DNA of 64,000 bases from Youngiibacter multivorans (GTDB lineage: Bacteria; Bacillota; Clostridia; Clostridiales; Clostridiaceae). Location of the stretch: contig NZ_JAGGKC010000020.1 of assembly GCF_017873395.1 (NCBI RefSeq), positions 13,307 through 77,306 on the forward strand. Reading direction: 5' to 3'. Position numbers and translations under genes: made by a program. Of the stretch, positions 16,140 to 24,993 are shown one piece after another (within the stretch, counting starts at the first letter, position 1; every line of letters starts with the position of its first letter). The notes beneath the pieces were generated by a model. That model was not told the origin of the DNA and ran no database searches. It saw only the letters and a program-made list of their open reading frames with translations.

Positions 16140-16988
16140 TTAGCTCACAGCGTTCGCTGACCTGACTGATATAATGTTTCTCCATACCACAGCTGATAGA
16201 ACCACTAGCCCTCCAGCAAGAGAAAACAGTGTCGGCACTTCACCATCGAATATGAATACCCAGAAGGGATTGAGAAGAGGTTCAATTACAGTGATAAGAA
16301 TGGCTTCAAGCGCCTTGAGGTGCCTTATTGCCAGGGCGTAAAGTATGTATGATACGCCGAGCTGGATGGTTCCCAGAAGAACTATCCCGATAAGGCTCTT
16401 AAGGTCCGGCAGTCCTCCCAATATGAAAGGTATCGATATAAGGAATGTTGCAAAGTTCCCCAGAAGCATCGTCTCGACAGGTGACCCGTCCTTCTGGAAC
16501 CTGAGGGCTATGGTAACGCATGCAAGGAAGAAGCCGGATAGTATCGCCACTATGTTTCCTGCTGTATTACCCTTCCCGGCTGAATCAGTAAAGAACAGGA
16601 CCATTCCACCAAGCACGATTATTATGGATACTATATCGAACCATCTTACCTTCTCCTTCAGAAGCCATACTGACAGCCCTGCTACGAATGCAGGTGCAGT
16701 GTACTGCAGAAGGATGGCATTGGCTGATGTGGTCATTTTATTGGCTATGACAAACATGATGACTGTGCAGGCATATGCAGCAGCTCCAGCCAGCTGTGGC
16801 TTTGACAAAGTTATCTTCGGTTTCTTCAGATAGAAGAGTATGAGAAAGCCTGCAATCAGGCTTCTTGAGCCGGCTATTGCAACAGGATTCCAATCCACAA
16901 GCTTTATAAGTATTCCTCCGGTACTCCACAGCACTGCTGCTGCCAGTAGCTGAAGAATCGCTTTCTTTCTTTCGTTAATTTGAATCAC
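16140..16988 (-). CDS. EamA/DMT-family transporter
   Basis: The 282-residue protein has ten hydrophobic segments in two EamA repeats (about residues 8-135 and 145-275), the drug/metabolite transporter pattern; the first repeat contains VLWSTGGILIKLV and the second ends in EPLLNPFWVFIFDGE. Substrate cannot be predicted. Start choice is uncertain: the GTG at 16988 touches its AAAAGGGG site, while an in-frame ATT at 16979 has an 8-base spacing. It is convergent with the ATPase gene and probably monocistronic. Confidence 0.85.
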   Translation of the reverse strand: MIQINERKKAILQLLAAAVLWSTGGILIKLVDWNPVAIAGSRSLIAGFLILFYLKKPKITLSKPQLAGAAAYACTVIMFVIANKMTTSANAILLQYTAPAFVAGLSVWLLKEKVRWFDIVSIIIVLGGMVLFFTDSAGKGNTAGNIVAILSGFFLACVTIALRFQKDGSPVETMLLGNFATFLISIPFILGGLPDLKSLIGIVLLGTIQLGVSYILYALAIRHLKALEAILITVIEPLLNPFWVFIFDGEVPTLFSLAGGLVVLSAVVWRNIISVRSANAVS

Positions 16989-17080
16989 CCCTTTTTAGGA
17001 TACTTGATTATTATACAACCATCGTCTTTTATTGTCAGTACAGTGAAAGCAGATAATATCAGTATCTACGGATAATCATA

Positions 17081-17094
17081 GTTAACTTGTTAAC
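17081..17094. promoter_or_regulatory. GTTAAC-TT-GTTAAC repeat in a divergent promoter region
   Basis: Two GTTAAC palindromes separated by two bases lie between the divergent EamA and ABC exporter genes. A TATAAT at 17164-17169 reads toward the exporter. The repeat could be a regulator site, but no regulator gene is adjacent. Confidence 0.35.
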
Positions 17095-17205
17095 GAATAT
17101 TTAACATCGTAAGTGACTTTAAAACGTCTCTGACACTATGATTTCCATATGTATGTATTACAATATAATTGACCTTAGACCTGAATCATCAGAGGGGGAT
17201 TTTTT

Positions 17206-18138
17206 ATGGTAATTGACGCTAAAAATCTTGTAAAACGTTATGGGACACTTACTGCACTGGACCATCTGGACATTGGGGTGCATGAAGGAGAGGTATTCGG
17301 ACTCCTTGGCCCGAATGGGTCAGGAAAGACAACTGCGATAAACTGTATCCTGTCCCTTCTCGAGTATGATGAAGGAACGATCGAAGTGTTCGGAATGCCC
17401 ATGACACCCGAGAACTACGCGGCAAAGAGGGATATCGGCATTGTAATGCAGAACGTCGCCGTATTCCAGGAACTTACAGTATATGAGAACATTGACTATT
17501 TCTGCGGACTTTATGTGACCGATAAGGCACTCAGGAAAAAGCTGGTGGATGAGGCCATCGCCTTCACAGGGCTGGAGGATTTTCGCAAGTTCCGTCCAAA
17601 GAAGCTGTCGGGCGGACTTCTGAGGAGACTTAACATCGCCTGCGGTATAGCCCACAAGCCAAAGCTCATCATCCTCGATGAGCCTACTGTGGCGGTTGAT
17701 CCGCAGAGCAGGAACAAAATCCTTGAAGGAATAACCGAGCTCAACAGGAACGGAGCAACTGTAGTATATACCTCCCACTATATGGAGGAAGTTGAGCAGA
17801 TTTGCACAAGGATAATGATAATAGACAAGGGAAAGGCAATAGCCACAGGAACCAAGGATGAGCTTAAGGAAATGGTCTCCATAGGTGAAAAGGTTATTGT
17901 TGATACAGCTGAACCTGGTGAGCGTGTCATGAATGAATTCAGAAGCATTGATGGAGCATCCTCTGTCTCTTACTCAGACGGCGCACTTACAGTAATCTCT
18001 GAAAAGGGCATGAGCAGTATCGAGGAAGTCCTGGAAATCCTTAAGAGGACAGGCGCCCCGTATTCGAGGATAAGAACAGAGCTGCCAACTCTAAACGACG
18101 TATTCCTCGAAATCACCGGCAAGGAGCTTAGAGACTAA
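17206..18138 (+). CDS. ABC transporter ATP-binding protein (ABC-2 exporter)
   Basis: The 310-residue cytoplasmic ATPase has Walker A GPNGSGKTTAIN (about residue 37), signature LSGGLLRRLNIA, Walker B LIILDEPTVAVDP and the H-loop in TSHYMEEVEQ. Residues 220-310 form the extra C-terminal domain common in CcmA/NatA-type exporter ATPases. AGAGGGGG lies upstream of the ATG. It is followed at 12 bases by two ABC-2 permeases, so it powers a drug, lipid or peptide exporter. Confidence 0.9.
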   Translation: MVIDAKNLVKRYGTLTALDHLDIGVHEGEVFGLLGPNGSGKTTAINCILSLLEYDEGTIEVFGMPMTPENYAAKRDIGIVMQNVAVFQELTVYENIDYFCGLYVTDKALRKKLVDEAIAFTGLEDFRKFRPKKLSGGLLRRLNIACGIAHKPKLIILDEPTVAVDPQSRNKILEGITELNRNGATVVYTSHYMEEVEQICTRIMIIDKGKAIATGTKDELKEMVSIGEKVIVDTAEPGERVMNEFRSIDGASSVSYSDGALTVISEKGMSSIEEVLEILKRTGAPYSRIRTELPTLNDVFLEITGKELRD

Positions 18139-18149
18139 GGAGGGTTCTG

Positions 18150-19286
18150 ATGTTTATCCATATTTACACAACCAGACTGAAATGCCTCCTGAGGGATAAG
18201 GAGATGATATTCTGGTCCCTCTTGTTTCCCATGGTTCTCGCACTTTTATTCAACATTGCATTTTCAAACCTGAATGAGCATGAGACCTTTGAGCCAGTCA
18301 AGATTGCTGTGGTAAAGGATTCTGCCTATGAGGCCGATATGGCCTTTAGGGATGCTCTGCGAAGTGTCTCCACAGGTGATGAAAGGCTGTTCGAGCTTAA
18401 GGAAGTGACTCTCCCTGAAGCTGAAGCGCTGCTTCTGTCAAATGGTATCAGCGGCTACATACTCGCAGGTGAAATACCGAAGCTGGTCGCATCAGATACT
18501 GGTCTTGGGGCTTCCATGGCTAAGATATTCCTGGACAGCTACGGACAAACTGCATCATCGGTTACAACAATTCTCGCCAAGGATCCATCTTCGCTGTCAA
18601 GGCTTATGGCAAGCCTTGAAAAGAGGGCTGAGTATACCGAGGAGGTATCTCCTGAAGGCGGAAAGCCTGACAATATCCTTAATTACTTCTATTCACTCAT
18701 AGCAATGGCATGCATGTATGGAGCTTTCTTCGGCAACCGGGAAATTATGGATATCCAGGCCAACCTTTCACCACTAGCTGCAAGGGTATCTGTATCTCCA
18801 GTACATAAGCTTAAATCGTTCATATCGAGCATCCTTGCATCCATAACTCTCAGCAGCATAGAAATACTGCTGCTCCTGCTTTTCCTTTCAAAGGTCATAG
18901 GAGTTGAATTCGGTGACGATACTGCTCTGGTCATACTGACAGCACTCGCCGGTTCATTCACAGGAGTTACTTTTGGTGCATTCATAAGCTCCCTGGTCAA
19001 GAAGGATGAGGGGGTAAAAATAGGAGTCATAATAACTGTGTCCATGGTCGGCTCATTCCTGGCAGGAATGATGTATGAGGATATGAAATATATTGTGCAG
19101 CAAAATGTCCCCATACTTTCGTACCTTAACCCGGTAAGCCTTCTTACAGATGCATTCTACAGCCTTTACTACTACAGCACATACTCAAGATACGCACTGA
19201 ACATGGGAATACTCGCCATATTTGCGGCAGTATTCTGCATCGGAACATATTTAGTGGTGAGGAGGCGTAAGTATGCAAGTATTTAA
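18150..19286 (+). CDS. ABC-2 type permease, first subunit
   Basis: The 378-residue protein has one N-terminal transmembrane helix (about residues 22-42), a large extracytoplasmic domain (45-175) and five to six C-terminal helices (about 180-370), the ABC2_membrane_3 layout of YhgE/NatB-like exporters. The AAGGAGG site is 6 bases before the ATG. Its end overlaps the next permease by 14 bases, showing tight coupling; the pair likely forms a heterodimer. Confidence 0.85.
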   Translation: MFIHIYTTRLKCLLRDKEMIFWSLLFPMVLALLFNIAFSNLNEHETFEPVKIAVVKDSAYEADMAFRDALRSVSTGDERLFELKEVTLPEAEALLLSNGISGYILAGEIPKLVASDTGLGASMAKIFLDSYGQTASSVTTILAKDPSSLSRLMASLEKRAEYTEEVSPEGGKPDNILNYFYSLIAMACMYGAFFGNREIMDIQANLSPLAARVSVSPVHKLKSFISSILASITLSSIEILLLLLFLSKVIGVEFGDDTALVILTALAGSFTGVTFGAFISSLVKKDEGVKIGVIITVSMVGSFLAGMMYEDMKYIVQQNVPILSYLNPVSLLTDAFYSLYYYSTYSRYALNMGILAIFAAVFCIGTYLVVRRRKYASI

Positions 19287-20442
19287 GCTCTGCCTCAAGA
19301 TCATAAAGAAAAACCTTCCCCTGATGATCATGTATGTTGTCATCTTCCTTGCAGTTTCAATGATGATTGCATCGGCAAACACCCAGAGGGATGATAAAAT
19401 TTCAGTTTTCACCAAAACGAAAACTAACATGGCATTGATTTCCGAAGAGGATACTCCACTTACAAGAGGCTTGAAGGAAGAGCTATCAAAGGTCGCAACC
19501 TTCGTTGAGCTTGAAGGCTCCGAGGATTCCGTCAAGGACGCCCTGTTCTTCAGGAAGATCTACTATGTGCTGCGTATTCCAGAGGGCTTTACCGCTGATT
19601 TCATGTCTGGAATGGATCCGAAGCTTCAAACTACTGTGGTACCAGGTACGATACCGGCAGTTTACCTTGACATGGCTGTTAACAATTATCTTAATACATC
19701 TAGACTCTATGTAGCTTCTCTTCAGGATGCTGATGTTGAGGATATGGCAGCTGATGTGGCCAGGGACCTTTCCGTAACAGCTGAGGCTTCAATATCAATA
19801 CCGGAAGGATCGGCAACTGAAGGTAACTTTTCAGTCTTCTTCTTCAACTATCTTGCATACTCACTTCTCTCTGTGCTGATACTTGGGATCAGCTCAGTAA
19901 TGATTGTACTCAAGGATAAGGACATTCAGAAGCGCAACCTTTCATCACCACTACGCAGGGATTCAATGACAGCACAGATGTTCGCCGCTATGGCCATCTT
20001 TACAGTTGCTACATGGATAATAATGGTAGCTGCATGCTTCCTGATGAATTTGAAGAATAACCTGAACATCAATTTCCTGCTCTTTATGCTGAATTCGTTC
20101 GTATTCGCACTGACAAGCACAGGAGTAAGCTTCCTCATAGCAAACCTGATATCCGGAAGGAATGCGATATCTGCAGTAAACAACATTGTAACCATGGGAT
20201 CCTGCTTCCTAGGCGGAGTTTTCGTACCGCAGGCCTTCCTTGGTCCCACAGTACTCCAGTTTGCGAGGCTTCTACCCACCTACTGGTACGTCAGGGCTAA
20301 TACTATCATTGGCACATTATCGAAATTTGAACTGAGGTACACCAGTGAGATCTATATCTCCATGGCTGTCGTTGCTGCATTCGGCATAGCAGCGTTTGTA
20401 GCTTCGATACTTCTTGGAAGAAGAAAGGGCCTTGCAGCATAG
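19273..20442 (+). CDS. ABC-2 type permease, second subunit
   Basis: The 389-residue protein has the same layout as the preceding permease: an N-terminal helix near residues 15-33, an extracytoplasmic region with SEEDTPLTRGLKEEL, and six hydrophobic segments from about 190 to 385. GTGAGGAGGCG precedes the ATG, which lies inside the upstream gene. Together with the ATPase and first permease it completes the exporter. The substrate is unknown. Confidence 0.85.
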   Translation: MQVFKLCLKIIKKNLPLMIMYVVIFLAVSMMIASANTQRDDKISVFTKTKTNMALISEEDTPLTRGLKEELSKVATFVELEGSEDSVKDALFFRKIYYVLRIPEGFTADFMSGMDPKLQTTVVPGTIPAVYLDMAVNNYLNTSRLYVASLQDADVEDMAADVARDLSVTAEASISIPEGSATEGNFSVFFFNYLAYSLLSVLILGISSVMIVLKDKDIQKRNLSSPLRRDSMTAQMFAAMAIFTVATWIIMVAACFLMNLKNNLNINFLLFMLNSFVFALTSTGVSFLIANLISGRNAISAVNNIVTMGSCFLGGVFVPQAFLGPTVLQFARLLPTYWYVRANTIIGTLSKFELRYTSEIYISMAVVAAFGIAAFVASILLGRRKGLAA

Positions 20443-20455
20443 ACATATTCAGTAC

Positions 20456-20494
20456 GACCATACAATAGCATCAAAGCTATGGTATGGTCTTTTT
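20456..20494 (+). terminator. Terminator of the ABC-2 exporter operon
   Basis: GACCATAC and GTATGGTC form the stem, extended inside by TAGC/GCTA around ATCAAA, and TTTTT follows. It lies 14 bases past the second permease stop. Confidence 0.85.
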
Positions 20495-20560
20495 CAATTA
20501 CATCAGTCAACAAATTATGTCAAAACAATAACAATTCTTAAGATAATGCGGAATGTGTCG

Positions 20561-20566
20561 TATAAT
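20561..20566 (+). promoter_or_regulatory. -10 element of the MFS gene
   Basis: A consensus TATAAT lies 41 bases before the chosen ATG of the MFS transporter; no good -35 hexamer stands at the right distance. A start at 20573 or so excludes the earlier in-frame ATG at 20553. Confidence 0.5.
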
Positions 20567-20606
20567 TGACGTATTGGTTTCACTTCTGGGATTGGAGATT
20601 CAAATT

Positions 20607-21821
20607 ATGAATATGATGCAAACAGAACATGATAGAAATTACAGAAAGAGATTTCGAAACGCAAATATTGCGCTTTTTCTTGGCGCATTCAATACATTCG
20701 CCATTATGAACAGCACTCAGCCCATACTTCCGAACCTTGCATCGGAATTCAGCCTGCTGCCGGCTTCAGCCAGTTTGTCACAGTCGGTTACCACTCTGAC
20801 CCTTGCCTTCTGTCTTCTAATTGCAGGGTCCATATCGGAGGTCTATGGCAGAAAGGTGATCATGTCAATTTCAGCGGTGACATCATCGATACTGGCAATT
20901 CTCTCAGGCTTTTCCTCTACCTTCGAATTGCTTCTCATTATCAGAGTTCTTCAGGGCATCGCACTGGCGGGACTTCCTGCAATTGCCATGGCCTACATAA
21001 GCGAGGAATTTGACAGAAAGGACATCCCCTTCGCCATGGGACTGTACATCAGCGGAAACACAATAGGCGGAATGTCGGGAAGACTCATCATCGGTCTCAT
21101 TGCCAACATATTCACCTGGAGGTCGGCTCTCATATTCATCGGAGTCATAGGTCTTATTAACAGCATCGGATTCGTTCTTCTCCTCCCTGAATCACGGCAT
21201 TTTATTGCCAAGAAGATGGATGTCAGGAGCCTCGCGGGATCACTTATTGACCATATCTCAAATCCAAGGCTTCTTCTCATCTATGGAATGTCCTTCCTCA
21301 TGATGGGAAGCTTCGTCTCAATATACAACTACATAGGCTTCGAGCTTATCGCTCCTCCATACCTTCTGGACAGAAGGCTTGTGAGCTTTGTATTCCTTAT
21401 TTACCTTACAGGCACCTTCAGCTCAACCTTCCTCAGCAGCCTTTCGGCAAGACACAGAAGGTCGCACATCATAATACCGTCCATGCTCATCATGATAGCC
21501 GGTATTGCAATGACGCTATTCGGAATCCTCTTCGCTACGATTCTGGGCGTTGCACTCTTTACCTTCGGCTACTTCGGGTGCCATCCAATAAACAGCGCAT
21601 GGGTCGCAGGCATAGCAAAATCAAGCAAAGCCCAGGCAAGCTCTTTGTACCTGTTCTTCTACTACGCAGGAGCAAGTGTTGGTGGAACCGTATCAGGCAT
21701 CTTCTACCAGAGCTTCGGATGGACCGGCATAGTAATTGCCGTTTCCTCATTTGTCCTCCTCTCGCTTGTATTTCTTATTGTTCTCACGACTAAATACAAT
21801 GAAGTCGAATCCTTAGCCTGA
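20607..21821 (+). CDS. MFS transporter (YnfM/AraJ-like)
   Basis: The 404-residue protein has about twelve hydrophobic segments and the MFS motif between helices 2 and 3 (GSISEVYGRKVIMSISAV, about residue 75). Its N-terminus and overall layout resemble the YnfM group of predicted drug or metabolite exporters. The frame is open from 20553, but that codon overlaps the -10 box; GGAG stands 9 bases before the ATG at 20607. The gene is monocistronic with a shared terminator. Confidence 0.87.
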   Translation: MNMMQTEHDRNYRKRFRNANIALFLGAFNTFAIMNSTQPILPNLASEFSLLPASASLSQSVTTLTLAFCLLIAGSISEVYGRKVIMSISAVTSSILAILSGFSSTFELLLIIRVLQGIALAGLPAIAMAYISEEFDRKDIPFAMGLYISGNTIGGMSGRLIIGLIANIFTWRSALIFIGVIGLINSIGFVLLLPESRHFIAKKMDVRSLAGSLIDHISNPRLLLIYGMSFLMMGSFVSIYNYIGFELIAPPYLLDRRLVSFVFLIYLTGTFSSTFLSSLSARHRRSHIIIPSMLIMIAGIAMTLFGILFATILGVALFTFGYFGCHPINSAWVAGIAKSSKAQASSLYLFFYYAGASVGGTVSGIFYQSFGWTGIVIAVSSFVLLSLVFLIVLTTKYNEVESLA

Positions 21822-21822
21822 A

Positions 21823-21855
21823 AAATGGACTGCAGCTTTTTGCCGCAGTCCATTT
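21823..21855. terminator. Bidirectional terminator
   Basis: AAATGGACTGC and its perfect complement flank an 11-base loop between the convergent MFS and ketopantoate reductase-like genes. The flanking A and T runs suit termination in both directions. Confidence 0.75.
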
Positions 21856-21858
21856 GCA

Positions 21859-22773
21859 TCAATAATCCTTTTCCATTTCAGTTATCCTGTCGAATATCTC
21901 CTGGTTTACCGGAGTGTCTATTCCATGCTTTCTTCCGAGCTCAAGTACAGTACCTGCAAAGAGCTCAAGCTCACTCATCCTTCTTGCCTCAACATCCTGT
22001 CTCATGGATGGCTTTCCATCAGGACTGAGAGTCTTCAGAATGCCCATCCAGTATTCAAGGTCCGCCTCAGTCAGGTTAACTCCTTCCTTTTCAGAAAGAG
22101 CAATGACCTCTCTCATGGCAGACTTCATCATCTCTCTGGAAGGTCCCTCCTTATGTATCTCTCCATAGGTTCCGCCATAAAGGGATACCACCTGGTTGAC
22201 ACCGACATTCAGCATGAATTTGCTCCACATCTTCCTGTACATGTCATTTTCAATCTCGCACTTTACCCCATGGCTGTTCAGGAACTTCTGAAGCGACAGA
22301 ACCCTCTCAGTTGGCTCATCCATCTTCTTCTCGCCAATTACCAGCATCCCCATGTTCTTGTAGATAAGAGCGTTGCCTTCCTTTACCGCATCCATACCCT
22401 GGGCTACGCAATATACTACCTTATCATGCCCGAAGGCCTCTCCGAGTACCTCCTCGCTCTTTATTCCATTGAGCGTTGAGATTATTATTGTATTTTCGCC
22501 TATCTGATGCCTCATTGACTTTATCGCATCTGCAAGTCCGTTGTACTTGACCGCAAATATCACAAGGTCTGCAGGGCTGCCTTCGTCTTCAGCCTGGAAT
22601 TCGAAGCTGCACTTCTCCCCATTGCTGTAGATGCCCTGTTCTTCATACTTTTTTATCCTGTCCCTGTCTGCAACTACCTTGAAGCTTCCTTTCTCCATGG
22701 TCTTCTGGAGCTGGTTCCCGAACATTACGCCAAGCGCTCCAAGCCCGACAAGCGACACCTTTTTTATTTCCAT
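21859..22773 (-). CDS. Ketopantoate reductase family protein (PanE/ApbA-like)
   Basis: The 304-residue protein has an N-terminal NADP-binding Rossmann fold (VSLVGLGALGVMFGNQL, residues 7-23), DLVIFAVKYNGL near residue 69, STLNGIKSEE near 99, and a C-terminal helical domain with the KFMLNVGVNQVVSLY block (about 165-195). Family members reduce 2-dehydropantoate in coenzyme A synthesis, but many paralogues act on other 2-oxo acids. No pantothenate genes are adjacent, so I leave the symbol empty. AGGAGGGC precedes the ATG. Confidence 0.85.
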   Translation of the reverse strand: MEIKKVSLVGLGALGVMFGNQLQKTMEKGSFKVVADRDRIKKYEEQGIYSNGEKCSFEFQAEDEGSPADLVIFAVKYNGLADAIKSMRHQIGENTIIISTLNGIKSEEVLGEAFGHDKVVYCVAQGMDAVKEGNALIYKNMGMLVIGEKKMDEPTERVLSLQKFLNSHGVKCEIENDMYRKMWSKFMLNVGVNQVVSLYGGTYGEIHKEGPSREMMKSAMREVIALSEKEGVNLTEADLEYWMGILKTLSPDGKPSMRQDVEARRMSELELFAGTVLELGRKHGIDTPVNQEIFDRITEMEKDY

Positions 22774-22926
22774 GTCAGCCCTCCTGTATATATCTAAGAG
22801 AATATTAGAAATATTCTACCACGCACGGTTAGCTCATGGCAATATATCCTTCAAACGTTTACAGCTTAAGTTCACGATGATACTCTGAATATATAAGCGA
22901 AAAAATACAAAATGGAGGTAACAAAA

Positions 22927-23265
22927 GTGGAGAAGGTTGCAATATTCGCATTCAGGGGAGATCCAACATGTTTCGTGCATGTTCTGCTGAATTCTATCGA
23001 CATGAAGGAAAAAGGGATAGATGTGAAGGTTATCCTTGAAGGAGAGGCGGTAAAGCTTATTAAAGAAATGCAGGAGACTGACAACAGGCTTTTCAGTAAG
23101 GCATTCGAGATGGGACTTTTCGACAGCGTATGCAAGGGATGCTCCGCTAAATTCGGAGTACTAGAGTACAACCTTGGTTCCGGAATACCTGTAAATGGAG
23201 ATATGACAGGACATCCGCCAATGGAGCCCTATATCAGGCAGGGCTACAGCATAATAACTCTTTAA
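22927..23265 (+). CDS. DsrE-like small protein
   Basis: The 112-residue protein has the alternating beta/alpha pattern of the DsrE/DsrF fold: KVAIFAFRGDPTCFVHVLLN, then VKVILEGEAVKLIKEM, and a cysteine pair in SVCKGCSAKFG (about residue 70). Such proteins take part in sulfur relay or bind small ligands, often in a multimer. The frame is open from an ATG at 22912, but that ATG is part of the ribosome site ATGGAGGT; the GTG at 22927 is 7 bases after GGAGGT and is the real start. A second, different DsrE-like gene lies at 35768-36043. Confidence 0.75.
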   Translation: MEKVAIFAFRGDPTCFVHVLLNSIDMKEKGIDVKVILEGEAVKLIKEMQETDNRLFSKAFEMGLFDSVCKGCSAKFGVLEYNLGSGIPVNGDMTGHPPMEPYIRQGYSIITL

Positions 23266-23268
23266 GCT

Positions 23269-23299
23269 AAAACCCGGAATCAGAGTGATTCCGGGTTTT
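23269..23299. terminator. Bidirectional terminator
   Basis: AAAACCCGGAATCA pairs perfectly with TGATTCCGGGTTTT around a GAG loop, between two convergent genes. The A and T ends make it effective on both strands. Confidence 0.85.
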
Positions 23300-23316
23300 C
23301 AAAGCCTTAAATAAGA

Positions 23317-23883
23317 TCAGAGAAAAGCCTCAACAAATCCCGAGGCTGCAAGGACAATGAGAGCTGCAATCAGCGTATTTGTCTCGTCCTTTGTGAATGT
23401 GAGGTCAATGAGCTTCTTCTCCACTATCCAGTCCTTTGGCGGGAACTTCTCAGAGACCTTTATGCTAAGTCCAATGGACCCGGCGCAGAACATTGCATAG
23501 GACAAATATTCAAGAAATCCTGTCTTAAGGAATCCGGCTGCATAGCTGCCAATCCCCTGGAAGAATTCAGGACCTCCGTTCATTCCTCCGAACCATCCGC
23601 CTGTTGCTGCCTGAAGCAGAAATATGGCAAGTCCTGGTGTAAATCCCCCTGCCCTCATTATTATGTTTCCACCGACTATGAACAGCACAACCGTGCCGCT
23701 GTCTGCGATGATCCTTATAGGATCCTTTGCAGCTTCAACTGCATCAGCAGCAGGAACACCCGGCCATGAATCCCCGTGTGTCAGATAAGAGATAAGGAAC
23801 ATGACTGCGTATATGGCAATGAACCAGGCGAAAAGCGGGATAACCCTTTCCATAGGCTTCTTCTCATAAAGTTTCTTTAGCAT
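23317..23883 (-). CDS. Integral membrane protein, possibly SpoIIM/DUF95-like
   Basis: The 188-residue protein has five hydrophobic segments (about 15-33, 63-78, 80-100, 118-140 and 170-186). The stretch FTPGLAIFLLQAATGGWFGG followed later by TGFLEYLSYAMFCAGSIGLSI loosely recalls the conserved part of stage II sporulation protein M, where a HGxxELxA segment occurs, but the likeness is weak. AGGAG lies 8 bases before the ATG. It is monocistronic, between a terminator and the divergent murQ promoter. Function unknown. Confidence 0.6.
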   Translation of the reverse strand: MLKKLYEKKPMERVIPLFAWFIAIYAVMFLISYLTHGDSWPGVPAADAVEAAKDPIRIIADSGTVVLFIVGGNIIMRAGGFTPGLAIFLLQAATGGWFGGMNGGPEFFQGIGSYAAGFLKTGFLEYLSYAMFCAGSIGLSIKVSEKFPPKDWIVEKKLIDLTFTKDETNTLIAALIVLAASGFVEAFL

Positions 23884-24015
23884 TTCTTCAACTCCTGATG
23901 CTTGGATTATGGCATAATTCCCTATTCCAGTATATCATTTATAAGCAAAGAGTATACTCAAATAAGAAGTTTCTGTAAAGGTTTGTATTTTTGTTTCATT
24001 TTTTCATTTTATATA

Positions 24016-24043
24016 TTGAAATTTTATTTCATAGCCGTATAAT
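24016..24043 (+). promoter_or_regulatory. Promoter of the murQ operon
   Basis: TTGAAA (24016-24021) and TATAAT (24038-24043) are 16 bases apart. Transcription would start about 24 bases before the murQ start codon. Confidence 0.7.
24017..24031. promoter_or_regulatory. Candidate MurR operator
   Basis: TGAAAT-TTT-ATTTCA is a perfect inverted repeat that covers the -35 box and half of the spacer of the murQ promoter. RpiR/MurR-family regulators typically bind GAAA-N-TTTC palindromes, and a MurR-like gene ends this operon. Binding here would block RNA polymerase. Confidence 0.6.
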
Positions 24044-24073
24044 GGTGTCAAAGGCAGAACAAGGAGGATTCTA

Positions 24074-24991
24074 ATGGATTTGACAAAACTTACTACTGAA
24101 TCGAGAAACCTTGACACTTTGGACATTGACAGGGTATCCACCCTTGAGATGATGAGGATGCTAAACAGAGAGGACATGAAGGTTCCTTTAGCTGTTGCAA
24201 AGTCCCTTGACAGGATCGCTGAAGCGGTGGATGCAGCTGCTGCTGCAATTGCGTCCGGCGGCAGACTGATCTACATCGGTGCCGGTACGAGCGGAAGACT
24301 GGGCATACTTGATGCTTCGGAATGCCCGCCAACCTTTGGTACGGATCCTGGAATGGTTGTAGGAATCATCGCAGGCGGCAAGGAAGCAATTCTCGCCGCT
24401 GTTGAAGGCGCAGAGGACGATTTCGCAGGAGGAGCCAGTGACCTTGTCTCGGCAGGATTCACAAAGAGCGATGTACTTGTGGGAATCGCAGCAAGCGGAA
24501 GAACTCCATATGTCCTGGGAGCAATCGACCATGCAAAAAAGACAGGTGCGGTTACTGTATCAATATCCTGCAATCCCGGATCAGCAATGGCTCAGGCTGC
24601 TGACATACCAATTGTTGCAGAAGTAGGGCCAGAAGCCATAACCGGTTCCACCAGGCTCAAGGCCGGTACAGCACAAAAGCTCATTCTTAACATGATAACC
24701 ACAGGAACAATGGTTAAGCTCGGAAAGGTATACTCAAATCTCATGGTAGATGTTTCGGCTACAAACGAAAAGCTTGTCGAAAGAAGAAAGAACATAGTAA
24801 TGCAGGCTACAGGTGCTGATGCCGATGAAGCTTCAAAGCTAATCGAGCTGTCTCTTGGCAATCCTAAACTCGCAATACTCATTAAACTTACAGGACTGGG
24901 CAAGGATGAGGCTTCAAGGCTTCTTGACAAGAACAGCGGATACATATTAAGAGCGCTCGATGCTGCAGAAAACAAATTAAGGGAGGAATAG
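24074..24991 (+). CDS. murQ: N-acetylmuramic acid 6-phosphate etherase
   Basis: MurQ cleaves the lactyl ether of MurNAc-6-phosphate, giving GlcNAc-6-phosphate and D-lactate. The 305-residue protein has the usual length and the family blocks TESRNLDTLDIDRVSTLEM at the N-terminus, LIYIGAGTSGRLGILDASECPPTFG (SIS domain, about residue 68), and GSTRLKAGTAQKLILNMITT (about 191). AAGGAGG precedes the ATG. It is the first gene of murQ-murP-mupG-murR and its stop is 2 bases before murP. Confidence 0.95.
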   Translation: MDLTKLTTESRNLDTLDIDRVSTLEMMRMLNREDMKVPLAVAKSLDRIAEAVDAAAAAIASGGRLIYIGAGTSGRLGILDASECPPTFGTDPGMVVGIIAGGKEAILAAVEGAEDDFAGGASDLVSAGFTKSDVLVGIAASGRTPYVLGAIDHAKKTGAVTVSISCNPGSAMAQAADIPIVAEVGPEAITGSTRLKAGTAQKLILNMITTGTMVKLGKVYSNLMVDVSATNEKLVERRKNIVMQATGADADEASKLIELSLGNPKLAILIKLTGLGKDEASRLLDKNSGYILRALDAAENKLREE

Positions 24992-24993
24992 AC

